Source: Parasulfuritortus sp037439465 (GTDB lineage: Bacteria; Pseudomonadota; Gammaproteobacteria; Burkholderiales; Thiobacillaceae). From it: 64,000 nucleotides of DNA. Under the pieces are notes generated by a model. That model was not told the DNA's origin. It made no database searches and was given only the letters and a program-made list of their open reading frames with translations. Each line of letters starts with the position of its first letter. The first letter of the stretch is position 1. The position numbers and the translations under genes are program-made. This document shows, in pieces, positions 24,103 to 32,177 of the stretch. The DNA lies in the NCBI GenBank assembly GCA_037439465.1, contig JBBIVX010000009.1, positions 28,986-92,985 of the forward strand, read 5' to 3'.

Positions 24103-25370
24103 GCTGCCCCGGCCGGCGTCTCCTCGCCCGGCAGGCGGGCTGGGAAGGTCAGCCGGATGATGGTGCCGCCGGCGGGCCGGCTCTCGATGGAGAGGCGCCC
24201 ATTCAGCTTGGCCGCCCGCTCGCGCATGATGGTCAGGCCGAAGCTCTTGCCCATGTTGACCCCCTCGCCGGCTTGCAGACCAACCCCGTCATCGGCCACG
24301 TTCACCACATACTGGCCGTCCTCCAGATCGAAGGTAACGACCACGTGGCGGGCGCGGGAGTGTTTGCTGATGTTGTAAAGGGCCTCCTGGATGATGTGAA
24401 AGACCTGTATCTCCTCCTCCGGAGTCAAGGCCACTTCCTGGGCGATGTTGAGGAAATCGACATCGGTGTTGGCCTTCTTGCGGAAGCTCGCCACCATTTC
24501 CTGTAAGGCCGGAACCAGGCCGCGCGGGTCGATATGGTCACGGAACTGGGTGATCAGGTCGCGCAGTTCCGAATAGGCCAAGTCCACCGCTTCTTCCACG
24601 TCGGTCAGGTAGCCGTTGGCGCGCCCGCGGTCGTTATCGGCCATGGCCTCGTTGAGAACGGCCAGCCGCATCTTGGCGTAGGCCAGGGTCTGTGCCAGCG
24701 AATCGTGTATCTGGTTGGCCAGCATGGTGCGCTCGTTGATGAGCGATATGCGCATGTTTTCGCGCGTCAGGCGGGCATTCTCCAGGGCCATGCCCAAATG
24801 CTCGCTGATTGAGTTAAACAGGTAGTTCACGTCCTTCGGCAAGCGCTCGTCGGCATCCATGAACAGGTTGTAGACCCCCAGCACACGCCCCTTGTGACGC
24901 AGTGGAATGGCATAAACCGTCTTGCAATGCTGGGCATAATACAAGTGCCCGATCTGTTTGCTGCATACCGTCAGGACGCTGTCCAGTTGCGAGCCCTGGG
25001 CCAGGACGGCGCGCCCGCAGACGCCACATTCGAGCGGCACATAGCGTTCTTTCTCGAGCAATGCCGGAGTCAACCCAACCGCGCCCACCAGGCGCAGGTG
25101 GCCGCCATCCGACGTCAGTACCCGCGCCACCCCGGCCGAGGCCTTGGAGAGCCGCATCATCATCTCCAGAAAACGGGTAAGCATCTGCTCGACATTGGCA
25201 TCGGAACTCAGGCTGCTGGCGATCTCGGCCAGCACCTCCACCACCGGCAGGCGCCGGTTGTCAGGGATATCCACCATGTCGGGCAGATTGGCGCGACGGG
25301 AGTGGCTTAGGGAGGAAACGGGGATTTCTTGCTCGCGCACGGCGACATCGGTGACAAAGAATGAGGCCAT
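24099..25370 (-). CDS. NarX/NreB-like histidine kinase with GAF domain, soluble
   Basis: The 423-residue kinase has a GAF domain (about 45-205), a HisKA_3 dimerisation helix with phospho-acceptor His222 (ANQIHDSLAQ) and a HATPase domain (about 320-415, NISKHSRA and DDGVGL). There is no membrane segment or periplasmic sensor, unlike true NarX, so the signal must be cytoplasmic. Four cysteines, Cys115-x2-Cys118, Cys136 and Cys149, lie in the GAF domain and could bind metal or sense redox state. ATG 25370 gives a family-like N-terminus. The stop overlaps the response regulator start. Confidence 0.9.
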   Translation of the reverse strand: MASFFVTDVAVREQEIPVSSLSHSRRANLPDMVDIPDNRRLPVVEVLAEIASSLSSDANVEQMLTRFLEMMMRLSKASAGVARVLTSDGGHLRLVGAVGLTPALLEKERYVPLECGVCGRAVLAQGSQLDSVLTVCSKQIGHLYYAQHCKTVYAIPLRHKGRVLGVYNLFMDADERLPKDVNYLFNSISEHLGMALENARLTRENMRISLINERTMLANQIHDSLAQTLAYAKMRLAVLNEAMADNDRGRANGYLTDVEEAVDLAYSELRDLITQFRDHIDPRGLVPALQEMVASFRKKANTDVDFLNIAQEVALTPEEEIQVFHIIQEALYNISKHSRARHVVVTFDLEDGQYVVNVADDGVGLQAGEGVNMGKSFGLTIMRERAAKLNGRLSIESRPAGGTIIRLTFPARLPGEETPAGAA

Positions 25371-25447
25371 GGTAAGAAGGCTAGCGCCGGATTGCAATGG
25401 CGGCGGCTGGCAGAAACACCGCGTCCACAAATCTGGGCGTTGCCAGC

Positions 25448-26707
25448 CTATAAATTCTGCGCCACCTGGGCACGCGTCAGCGGCGGGTTCTTGTCGAAAT
25501 AGCGCTTGATGCCGGTGACGATGGCCGCCGCCATCCTGTCCTGATAGTCCTCGTCCAAGAGCCGCTTTTCCTCATCCGGATTGGAGATGAAGGCGGTCTC
25601 CACCAGGATCGAGGGAATGTCCGGCGCCTTGAGTACGGCAAAGCCCGCCTGTTCGACCCGAGCTTTGTGCAGGGCATTGATGTCGCTTAGTTGTTCAAGC
25701 ACGGCGCGACCGAGCTTGATGCTGTCGGCGATAGTGGCGGTCTGGCTGAGGTCGATCAAGGTCTGCTTGAGATAGACATCCTTAACGTCGATATTGATGC
25801 CGCCGACGAGATCAGCCTCATTCTCGCGCTTTGCCAGCCAGCGCGCGGCGGCGGAGGTGGCCCCTTTCTCGGACAGGGCGAAGACCGAGGAGCCGCGCGC
25901 GCTGGACTTCATGAAGGCATCGGCGTGGATGGAGACGAACAGGTCGGCCTGCTGGCGGCGGGCCTTGTTGACCCGCTCGTGCAGGGGGATGAAATAATCG
26001 CCGTCACGTGTCAACACGGCCCGCATATTCTCCTGTTTGTCGATGTGCGCCTTCAGGCGGCGGGCCACAGCGAGGGTGATGTCCTTCTCGCGCGAGCCGT
26101 TGGCGCCGACCGCGCCGGGGTCCTCACCGCCGTGACCGGCGTCGATGGCGACGGTGACGAGGCGGATGTATACGTCCGGCTTGACGGCTTTTGCCACCCT
26201 GCCGTCCTGAGCGGTGCCGGCTGGCTGGGCGTTCGCCCTGGCGATGGCCGATTCGACCTGTTGCGGGCTGGCGGCGGTCACGGCGGCCGTCGTGGCTGGG
26301 TAGAGGTCGATCACCAGTCGATACCCATGCTCACCCATGGGCTTGAGCACAGTGACCTGGGGGGTGGATGCCGCCTTCAGTTCCGCCACGAGGCGCGTGA
26401 CACCAGGCTGGTTGAGGCCACCGCGCAGGTTGGCGATCAAGGTATCTTGCGGGTTGACCTGCGCCGCCAGATCGTTGGGCAAAGCGGCCGGCGACAGCCC
26501 GGATAAATCTAGCACCAGCCGGTGGGGATTGTTGAGGGTGAAATATTTGTAGCGGATCTCACCCGTTAGTTCGAGGGTGATGCGGCTGTATTCCGGGGTG
26601 GATCCCAGACGCACCGCCTGCACCGTCACCTCCGCCAGCACGGGGAACGCGCACAACCACAGGGCCATCGCCCAGAGCGTCAGCAAGCCGTTACTTCTCC
26701 CGCGCAT
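25448..26707 (-). CDS. amiC: N-acetylmuramoyl-L-alanine amidase with AMIN domain
   Basis: The 419-residue exported enzyme has an N-terminal signal peptide (LLTLWAMALWLCAFPVLA), an AMIN domain (about 30-130) that targets the septum, a linker, and an Amidase_3 zinc hydrolase domain (about 190-410). Zinc-binding features are visible: AIDAGHGGEDPGA, the later VSIHADAF and the catalytic Glu in VETAFISN. It cleaves the stem peptide from MurNAc during daughter cell separation. The start lies inside the tsaE 3' end with GGAGGAGG as ribosome site. Confidence 0.95.
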   Translation of the reverse strand: MRGRSNGLLTLWAMALWLCAFPVLAEVTVQAVRLGSTPEYSRITLELTGEIRYKYFTLNNPHRLVLDLSGLSPAALPNDLAAQVNPQDTLIANLRGGLNQPGVTRLVAELKAASTPQVTVLKPMGEHGYRLVIDLYPATTAAVTAASPQQVESAIARANAQPAGTAQDGRVAKAVKPDVYIRLVTVAIDAGHGGEDPGAVGANGSREKDITLAVARRLKAHIDKQENMRAVLTRDGDYFIPLHERVNKARRQQADLFVSIHADAFMKSSARGSSVFALSEKGATSAAARWLAKRENEADLVGGINIDVKDVYLKQTLIDLSQTATIADSIKLGRAVLEQLSDINALHKARVEQAGFAVLKAPDIPSILVETAFISNPDEEKRLLDEDYQDRMAAAIVTGIKRYFDKNPPLTRAQVAQNL

Positions 26708-27165
26708 CGCCTGCCCTCCTCCGTTCTGCCGATCAACCGCGCCAGGCGGCCTTCTCCGGCCATTTCAAGCCTGATTTCCAGGTCCGGCGGAGGCAACGCG
26801 CCGCCACCTTTTTCCGGCCATTCCACCAGACAGATCGAGGCGCTGTTGAAATACTCCCGGAAGCCAGCTTCTTCCCATTCACCGGGATCAGCGAACCGAT
26901 ATAAATCAAAGTGATATAAATTAAAACTCGAAAATGGGTAAATTTCAACAAGCGTGTAGCTCGGACTCTTCACCCGGCCCTCATAGTGGAGGCCGCGCAA
27001 CAACCCGCGGGCGAGGGTGGTCTTGCCCGCGCCCAGGTCGCCCCTCAGCCAGACGACCATACCCGGCAGCAGCGCGCCGGCCAGGCGGGCGCCCAGCGCC
27101 AGCGTGGCGCTCACATCGGGCAACGGCCAGGCCCGGCTCCGGCTATCATCCTCGACATGACGCAT
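26680..27165 (-). CDS. tsaE: tRNA threonylcarbamoyladenosine biosynthesis ATPase TsaE
   Basis: The 161-residue P-loop ATPase required for t6A37 modification has Walker A GDLGAGKTTLARG and the family motifs SPSYTLVEIY and FDLYRFADPGEWEEAGFREY. ATG 27165 is supported by GGAGA on the minus strand about 8 nt upstream. The gene overlaps the divergent queG start by 9 bases and shares 28 bases with amiC downstream. The tsaE-amiC order is common in proteobacteria. Confidence 0.93.
   Translation of the reverse strand: MRHVEDDSRSRAWPLPDVSATLALGARLAGALLPGMVVWLRGDLGAGKTTLARGLLRGLHYEGRVKSPSYTLVEIYPFSSFNLYHFDLYRFADPGEWEEAGFREYFNSASICLVEWPEKGGGALPPPDLEIRLEMAGEGRLARLIGRTEEGRRCAGEVTAC
27144..27149 (+). promoter_or_regulatory. 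-10-like box 7 nt before the queG start
   Basis: TATCAT (5 of 6 consensus) ends 7 nt before ATG 27157 and there is no Shine-Dalgarno, so transcription would begin at or next to the start codon. No good -35 is visible. Confidence 0.25.
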
Positions 27166-28209
27166 GACTGGTCTCTCCAAACGGCGCTCGGGCTTAAACA
27201 GGCCATCCGGCTATGGGCCCGGGAGCTGGGTTTCGCCGCCGTGGGTGTTGCCTCGCCCCAACTCGGCGAGGCCGGGGATAGGCTCGCCGACTGGCTGGCC
27301 GGGGGTTACCACGGCGGCATGGATTATATGGCGCGGCACGCCGACAAGCGCGTCCACCCTGCTTCACTGCTGCCCGGCACCCGCTCCATACTCTGCGTCC
27401 GTCTGGATTATGCGGCTGCTCCGGGCACTCCCGCACCCAACCCGGTTACGGCCCCGGTCTCCTGTTATGCCCGCGGCCGCGATTACCACAAGGTGGTGCG
27501 CGGCCGCCTGCAAAAACTGGCGGAGCGCATCGAGTCGGAGGTCGGTCCGTTCACCTACCGCGCCTTTTCCGACAGCGCACCGGTGCTCGAAGTGGAGCTG
27601 GCCAACCGGGCCGGACTGGGCTGGCGGGGCAAGCATACCCTGCTGTTGAACCGGCAGGGTTCCTGGTCCTTTCTCGGCGAATTGTTCACCGATCTCCCCC
27701 TACCCCCCGACCTGCCCGCAGCGGGGCATTGCGGTCGCTGCACCGCCTGCCTGGACAATTGTCCGACCGGTGCCTTCGTGGCACCTTACGTGCTGGATGC
27801 GCGCCGCTGCATTTCCTACCTCACCATCGAACACGCCGGCCCCATCCCCGAGCCGCTGCGGCCCCTGCTTGGCAACCACATCTACGGCTGCGACGATTGC
27901 CAGCAGGTCTGTCCCTGGAACCGCCACGCCCAAGCGGCTGCCCTGGATGATTTTCTGCCTCGCAACCGACTCGATCAGGCTGACCTCATCGAATGGTTTA
28001 CCTGGACCGAAACCGACTTCAACGACCGGCTGGCCGGTTCGCCCATTCGCCGTATCGGCCATGAAAGGTGGCGGCGCAATATCGCCGTTGCCCTGGGCAA
28101 CGGCCCGCCCTCTGCGGAGGCCAGCGCTGCCCTGGAAGCGTGCCGCGACGACCCCTCGTCCCTGGTGCGCGAACATGTGCGCTGGGCGCTGGCACGACTA
28201 TCGGGCTAA
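27157..28209 (+). CDS. queG: Epoxyqueuosine reductase QueG
   Basis: The 350-residue cobalamin and iron-sulfur enzyme performs the last step of queuosine formation in tRNA. The two [4Fe-4S] clusters are bound by CGRCTACLDNCPTGA and by CISYLTIE plus CDDCQQVCPWN. The N-terminal half (about 20-170) is the corrinoid-binding nitroreductase-like domain, and the C-terminal part resembles HEAT repeats. ATG 27157 lies inside the divergent tsaE start region. Its TAA is part of the -10-like sequence before murI. Confidence 0.94.
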   Translation: MTHDWSLQTALGLKQAIRLWARELGFAAVGVASPQLGEAGDRLADWLAGGYHGGMDYMARHADKRVHPASLLPGTRSILCVRLDYAAAPGTPAPNPVTAPVSCYARGRDYHKVVRGRLQKLAERIESEVGPFTYRAFSDSAPVLEVELANRAGLGWRGKHTLLLNRQGSWSFLGELFTDLPLPPDLPAAGHCGRCTACLDNCPTGAFVAPYVLDARRCISYLTIEHAGPIPEPLRPLLGNHIYGCDDCQQVCPWNRHAQAAALDDFLPRNRLDQADLIEWFTWTETDFNDRLAGSPIRRIGHERWRRNIAVALGNGPPSAEASAALEACRDDPSSLVREHVRWALARLSG

Positions 28210-28212
28210 AAT
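28207..28212 (+). promoter_or_regulatory. -10-like box 6 nt before the murI start
   Basis: TAAAAT (5 of 6), overlapping the queG stop codon and ending 6 nt before ATG 28219. No ribosome site is present, consistent with leaderless initiation. The -35 is poor. Confidence 0.3.
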
Positions 28213-28218
28213 GCCGGC

Positions 28219-29025
28219 ATGAATCCTCGCGCGCGCAATCCCATCGGCGTCTTCGATTCCGGCGTCGGCGGTCTCACCGTCGTTCGCGCCCTGATGGAGC
28301 GTTTGCCGTTTGAATCCATTCACTACTTCGGCGACACCGCGCGGGTGCCCTATGGTGTCAAGTCGGTGGAGACCATCGGCCGCTACACCACCCAAATCGC
28401 CCAATTTTTGCTGGAAAAAGAGGTCAAGCTACTGATCATCGCCTGCAACACCATGGCGGCGGTATCTTCCCAGGTGGTGCGCGACCTCTCACCGGTGCCG
28501 GTACTGGACGTCATCGAGGCAGGCGCCCTCAATGCCCTGGCCGCCACCCGCAGCCGCCGCATTGGCGTCATCGGCACCCCCACCACGGTCAACAGCAATG
28601 CCTATGGCCGCGCCATCCACCGAGTCGAGCCGGAGGCGCGTGTCATTTCACAGGCCTGCGCCCTGTTCGTGCCGCTGGTGGAGGAAGGCTGGCTCGATCA
28701 CCCGGTCACACGACTGACCGCCCAGGAATACCTGCGGCCGGTGCTGGCGGAAAAGGTCGATACACTGGTACTGGGCTGCACCCACTACCCGCTGCTGAAA
28801 CCGCTGCTCCAGGAAGTAGCGGGGCCCGACGTCTCCCTGGTGGACTCCGCCGAAGCCATGGCGGAACAGGCCGCCGCCCTGCTCACCGACCTCAATCTGC
28901 ACACCCCCGCGCGCACCCCTGCCCCTTATCACTATTACATCACCGACGTGCCGCTGCGCTTCCAGACCATAGGCGAGCGCTTCCTCGGCCGCGCCCTCGA
29001 CAATGTCCACGTGGTGAAATGGTGA
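28219..29025 (+). CDS. murI: Glutamate racemase
   Basis: The 268-residue enzyme makes D-glutamate for peptidoglycan. The two catalytic cysteines are in IACNTMAA and LGCTHYPLL, and the N-terminal GVFDSGVGGLTV substrate loop is intact. ATG 28219 follows queG by 9 nt with no Shine-Dalgarno. Length and motifs are normal for the family. Confidence 0.96.
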   Translation: MNPRARNPIGVFDSGVGGLTVVRALMERLPFESIHYFGDTARVPYGVKSVETIGRYTTQIAQFLLEKEVKLLIIACNTMAAVSSQVVRDLSPVPVLDVIEAGALNALAATRSRRIGVIGTPTTVNSNAYGRAIHRVEPEARVISQACALFVPLVEEGWLDHPVTRLTAQEYLRPVLAEKVDTLVLGCTHYPLLKPLLQEVAGPDVSLVDSAEAMAEQAAALLTDLNLHTPARTPAPYHYYITDVPLRFQTIGERFLGRALDNVHVVKW

Positions 29026-29073
29026 CCGGGGTTGGTAGCAAGAAACCACGCCGAGGGTGATGAAAAACAGCGC

Positions 29074-29101
29074 TTGCACTAAAAAAAAAACGATATACTT
29101 T
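29074..29101 (+). promoter_or_regulatory. Candidate promoter for the monoheme cytochrome c
   Basis: TTGCAC (29074-29079), a 16-nt spacer containing ten consecutive A, then TACTTT (29096-29101). The A-tract may bend the DNA or act as an UP-like element. It leaves a leader of about 68 nt. Confidence 0.4.
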
Positions 29102-29175
29102 CTTCTGGTATGCCGGCCTTCGGTAACCAACTTTCGCTCTCAAGTATTTACTTTTCCATGAAAGGAAGATGCACC

Positions 29176-29466
29176 ATGAAGACCCTGACCGCCGCCTTTG
29201 CCGCCGTTGCCATGATCGCCGCCGGTTCCGCCCTGGCCTCCGAAGACCTCGCCAAGAAAAACAAGTGCACCACCTGCCACGACATGTCCGCCAAGAAGAT
29301 GGGCCCGACCTGGAAAGACATCGCCGCCAAGAGCGACGCAGCCACCATCAAGGCCGCCATCGAGAAGGGCAGCAAGGGCAAGTACGGCAAGATCCCGATG
29401 CCGCCCCAACCCAAAGCCATGGCCGATGCCGATGCCATCACCAAGTGGATCGCCAGCCTGAAGTAA
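29176..29466 (+). CDS. Small periplasmic class I cytochrome c (c551/c552-like)
   Basis: The 96-residue precursor has a Sec signal peptide cleaved near ALA-SED (residue 21), one heme motif CTTCH (31-35) and axial Met75 in KIPMPPQPK. This is typical of c551/c552 electron carriers that feed cbb3 oxidase or denitrification enzymes. ATG 29176 has AAAGGAAG upstream; longer in-frame starts lack a signal. It has its own promoter candidate and a strong terminator, so it is a single-gene unit with strong expression signals. Confidence 0.93.
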   Translation: MKTLTAAFAAVAMIAAGSALASEDLAKKNKCTTCHDMSAKKMGPTWKDIAAKSDAATIKAAIEKGSKGKYGKIPMPPQPKAMADADAITKWIASLK

Positions 29467-29483
29467 ACGCTGCACCGCACCAA

Positions 29484-29512
29484 CAAAAAGCGTGGCCAGG
29501 CCACGCTTTTTT
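29484..29512. terminator. Bidirectional terminator between cytochrome c and folA
   Basis: Perfect 12-bp stem AAAAAGCGTGGC/GCCACGCTTTTT with loop CAG, T6 on the right and A5 on the left. It serves both the plus-strand cytochrome gene and the convergent folA. Confidence 0.88.
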
Positions 29513-29521
29513 GTTGCCCAT

Positions 29522-30034
29522 TCAAACCCGCTCGTAGACCACGAAGTCATAGGCCAGGCCATTCTGGCCGACATGACTTTCCCGCGCCGTCTCCCGCCAA
29601 TCGGTGCGGGTGAAGGCTGGGAAATGCGCGTCACCTTCGTAATCCGCCAGAATCTCGGTGACATAGAGACGCTGCGCGCGAGGCAAGGCCTGCGCATAGA
29701 GGTTCGCCCCGCCCACGAAGAACACCTCCGTATCGCCGTCACAGGCGACCAGGGCGGCCTCGATCGACGGCACCGTGCGGCACCCCTCCGCCTGGTAGTC
29801 CGGATTACGCGACACGATCAGCGTATGCCGTCCTGGCAGGGGGCGGCCGATGGACTCGTAGGTACGGCGGCCCATGATGATGTGATGCCCCATGGTCAGC
29901 GACTTGAAGCGCTTCAGGTCCTCTGGCAGGCGCCAGGGCAGAGTGTTGTGAACGCCGATGACACGATTGCGGGCCATGGCGACGATAAGACTCAATCTTG
30001 GTTGCACACCCCCCGCCTCACGCCTCGCCATCAT
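29522..30034 (-). CDS. folA: Dihydrofolate reductase
   Basis: The DHFR has typical motifs: LSLIVAMARNRVIG, NTLPWRLPEDLKRFK (substrate Asp in the LPED turn), MGRRTYESIG and VFFVGGANLY. It regenerates tetrahydrofolate after the thymidylate synthase encoded upstream. The start is uncertain: ATG 30034 overlaps the thyA stop, ATG 30031 follows, and GTG 30007 would begin right at the conserved core. The first eight or so residues from 30034 are encoded by an intergenic repeat word, which favours a later start or a recent extension. Confidence 0.93.
   Translation of the reverse strand: MMARREAGGVQPRLSLIVAMARNRVIGVHNTLPWRLPEDLKRFKSLTMGHHIIMGRRTYESIGRPLPGRHTLIVSRNPDYQAEGCRTVPSIEAALVACDGDTEVFFVGGANLYAQALPRAQRLYVTEILADYEGDAHFPAFTRTDWRETARESHVGQNGLAYDFVVYERV
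30014..30029. repeat. Intergenic repeat-word element G at the thyA-folA junction
   Basis: CGCCTCACGCCTCGCC sits at the folA 5' end. Its 11-mer CCTCACGCCTC (30016-30026) is identical to 2149-2159 in element A. Confidence 0.45.
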
Positions 30035-30828
30035 CACACCGCCACCGGCGCCTTGATGCCGGGATGGGGGTCGTAGCCTTCGAGAATAAAATCCTCATAC
30101 TTGAAGGCAAACAGATCGCTCACTTCCGGATTCAGGCGCATGACGGGCAGAGGGCGAAAGTCGCGGCCGAGTTGCAGACGCACCTGATCGAGATGGTTGC
30201 GGTAGATGTGCGCATCTCCCAGGGTGTGCACGAAGTCGCCAGGTTTGAGGCCGGTGACCTGCGCCACCATCATGGTCAACAGGGCATAGCTGGCGATATT
30301 GAAGGGCACGCCCAGGAAGATGTCGGCGCTGCGCTGGTAGAGCTGGCAGGAGAGCCTGCCCTCGGCCACATAGAACTGGAAGAGGGCGTGACAGGGCGGC
30401 AGTTTCATGTAGGGCAGTTCGCCGACGTTCCAGGCGGAAACGATGAGACGGCGTGAGTCGGGGGTGCGTTTCAAGGTTTCCAGCACCTCGCCGATCTGGT
30501 CGATGTGGCGACCGTCACGGGCTGGCCAGGAACGCCACTGATAGCCGTAGATGGGGCCGAGCTCACCATTCGCATCGGCCCATTCGTCCCAGATGGAAAC
30601 ACCGTTGTCCTTGAGGTATTTGATGTTGGTGTCGCCCTGCAGGAACCACAGCAACTCGTGGATGATGGACTTGAGATGGACCTTTTTTGTGGTCAACAGG
30701 GGAAACCCAGAGTCCAGATCGAAACGCATCTGGTAGCCGAACACCGACAGGGTGCCGGTACCGGTGCGGTCGGACTTGTTGACGCCATGTTCGAGTACAT
30801 GGCGAAGCAGGTCATGATATTGCCGCAT
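30034..30828 (-). CDS. thyA: Thymidylate synthase
   Basis: The 264-residue ThyA converts dUMP to dTMP using methylene-tetrahydrofolate. The catalytic cysteine is in LPPCHALFQFYV, and other signatures include GTGTLSVFGYQMRFDL, ELLWFLQGDTN and QRSADIFLGVPFNIASYALL. The ribosome site AAGGAA precedes the ATG. It is coupled to folA, its stop overlapping the folA start, which matches the functional link. Confidence 0.97.
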   Translation of the reverse strand: MRQYHDLLRHVLEHGVNKSDRTGTGTLSVFGYQMRFDLDSGFPLLTTKKVHLKSIIHELLWFLQGDTNIKYLKDNGVSIWDEWADANGELGPIYGYQWRSWPARDGRHIDQIGEVLETLKRTPDSRRLIVSAWNVGELPYMKLPPCHALFQFYVAEGRLSCQLYQRSADIFLGVPFNIASYALLTMMVAQVTGLKPGDFVHTLGDAHIYRNHLDQVRLQLGRDFRPLPVMRLNPEVSDLFAFKYEDFILEGYDPHPGIKAPVAV

Positions 30829-30882
30829 GGGTTGGTTTCCTTGGTATGTGGGGATGACGTTGACGCTGCGGCGGCAGCTGCC

Positions 30883-31440
30883 TCAATGTAAAGTGCTGCG
30901 TTCCAGCTGAGCGAGTATGTCGCGCACCAGCTTGCGCCCCAATTCGCCCATGCCGCGGGTCAAAACGGCCGCATCGCGCTCGCCGTTGACCAACCGGCGC
31001 ATGATGCCGGAGAGTCGGGCCATGTCGCCGCCGGCCTTGAGCATCTGCTCGGCCATGTTGGCCAGGGCGGCCAGCGCCTGGGCGTTGCCGTGCCCGGCCA
31101 GGGCAATCATGCCGGCCAGGCCAGGCGCCGCGGCCTCTTTGTCGCCCGCCGGCTCGATGGGCGGCAACGTGGCTGGGTCGGCAATACCGGCCAGTATGGC
31201 CTCGATGATCACCCTGTCTTCCTCGTCCAGTCCGAGCTGCAGGGAGCGGTCGCGCTTACCGTCGAGGATGTCGCGCACACAGGACACCATCACCGCCCAG
31301 CCCCGGCTCTCCGCTTCGCGCAGCATCTCCAGCAACTGGGGCACGCGGGCACGGTCGTGGACGGCGCCGACGACGGCATGGATGAATGGCGCATGTAAGC
31401 GCAGCAGTTGTTCGGCGGGGGCGGGCAATGCGGCCATCAT
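30883..31440 (-). CDS. Helical protein of unknown function (185 aa)
   Basis: I do not recognise a function. The soluble protein is Ala/Leu/Met-rich and predicted all-helical, with no signal peptide, one cysteine and an acidic middle part. The start (ATG 31440 or 31437) overlaps the stop of the arginyltransferase gene, so it is probably the third gene of the aat-bpt operon. Coding support comes from the overlap and regular codon bias. Confidence 0.65.
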   Translation of the reverse strand: MMAALPAPAEQLLRLHAPFIHAVVGAVHDRARVPQLLEMLREAESRGWAVMVSCVRDILDGKRDRSLQLGLDEEDRVIIEAILAGIADPATLPPIEPAGDKEAAAPGLAGMIALAGHGNAQALAALANMAEQMLKAGGDMARLSGIMRRLVNGERDAAVLTRGMGELGRKLVRDILAQLERSTLH

Positions 31441-32177
31441 GGCTCCTCGATGGTGGCTGGCAGACGTTCCCAGACACCCGTGCGTAAAACTTCAAGTGGA
31501 TGGTAATCCCGCTTATAGGCCATCTTGCGGCAGTCGTCGATCAAATAACCAAGATAGAGGTAAGGCAAGTCCATATCCAACGCCAAGCCGATCTGGGCGA
31601 GAATGTTGTAGACCCCCAGGCTGCGCTTGGCGTGTTCCGGGTCGTAGAAGGTATAGAGCGCCGATAAACCATCCTGCAGGACATCGACCAGGCTCACCAT
31701 GATGGTCGCGCCGGCCAAGGTGAATTCAAACAGCCGGCTATCCACCGGACTGGTCAGCAGGAAGGCCCGATACTGTTCCCGGTCGTCCTTGTCCATGCCG
31801 CCACCGGCATGACGGGCAGCCTGGTAACGTTGGAAAAGCTGATAATGCCCTTCCTCGAAGCGGAGCGGCAAGACGTTCAGTCCGATATCCTGGTTGCGTG
31901 TCAGACAACGGCGCTGGCGGCGCCGGGGATGGAACTCTGCCACGACCACCCTGACCGGCTGGCAGGCCGCGCAGCCGTCACAGCGTGGCCGGTAGACGAA
32001 GTCGCCGCTGCGACGAAAGCCCAGACGCGCCATCTCGCTATATACGCCCGTATCGACCAGGCTGGCCGGCGTGGCCACCTGGGAACGGGCCAGCCGCCCC
32101 GGCAGATAGCTACACGGATAAGGCGCCGTCAGGTAGTACAACAGGGGCTGCAGAGGTAGCTCGTTCATTGAGGTCAT
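31437..32177 (-). CDS. bpt: Aspartate/glutamate leucyltransferase (Bpt, ATE-family)
   Basis: The 246-residue member of the arginyl-tRNA-protein transferase family uses Leu-tRNA in the bacterial type to add leucine to N-terminal Asp/Glu, marking proteins for ClpAP. Conserved features: CSYLPGRLARSQ near the N-terminus, the cysteine-rich RCDGCAACQPVRV, and the C-terminal LGYLIDDCRKMAYK. It forms an N-end rule pair with aat, whose 3' end overlaps this gene by 68 bases. ATG 32168 (MNELPLQ) is a possible alternative start. Confidence 0.92.
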   Translation of the reverse strand: MTSMNELPLQPLLYYLTAPYPCSYLPGRLARSQVATPASLVDTGVYSEMARLGFRRSGDFVYRPRCDGCAACQPVRVVVAEFHPRRRQRRCLTRNQDIGLNVLPLRFEEGHYQLFQRYQAARHAGGGMDKDDREQYRAFLLTSPVDSRLFEFTLAGATIMVSLVDVLQDGLSALYTFYDPEHAKRSLGVYNILAQIGLALDMDLPYLYLGYLIDDCRKMAYKRDYHPLEVLRTGVWERLPATIEEP

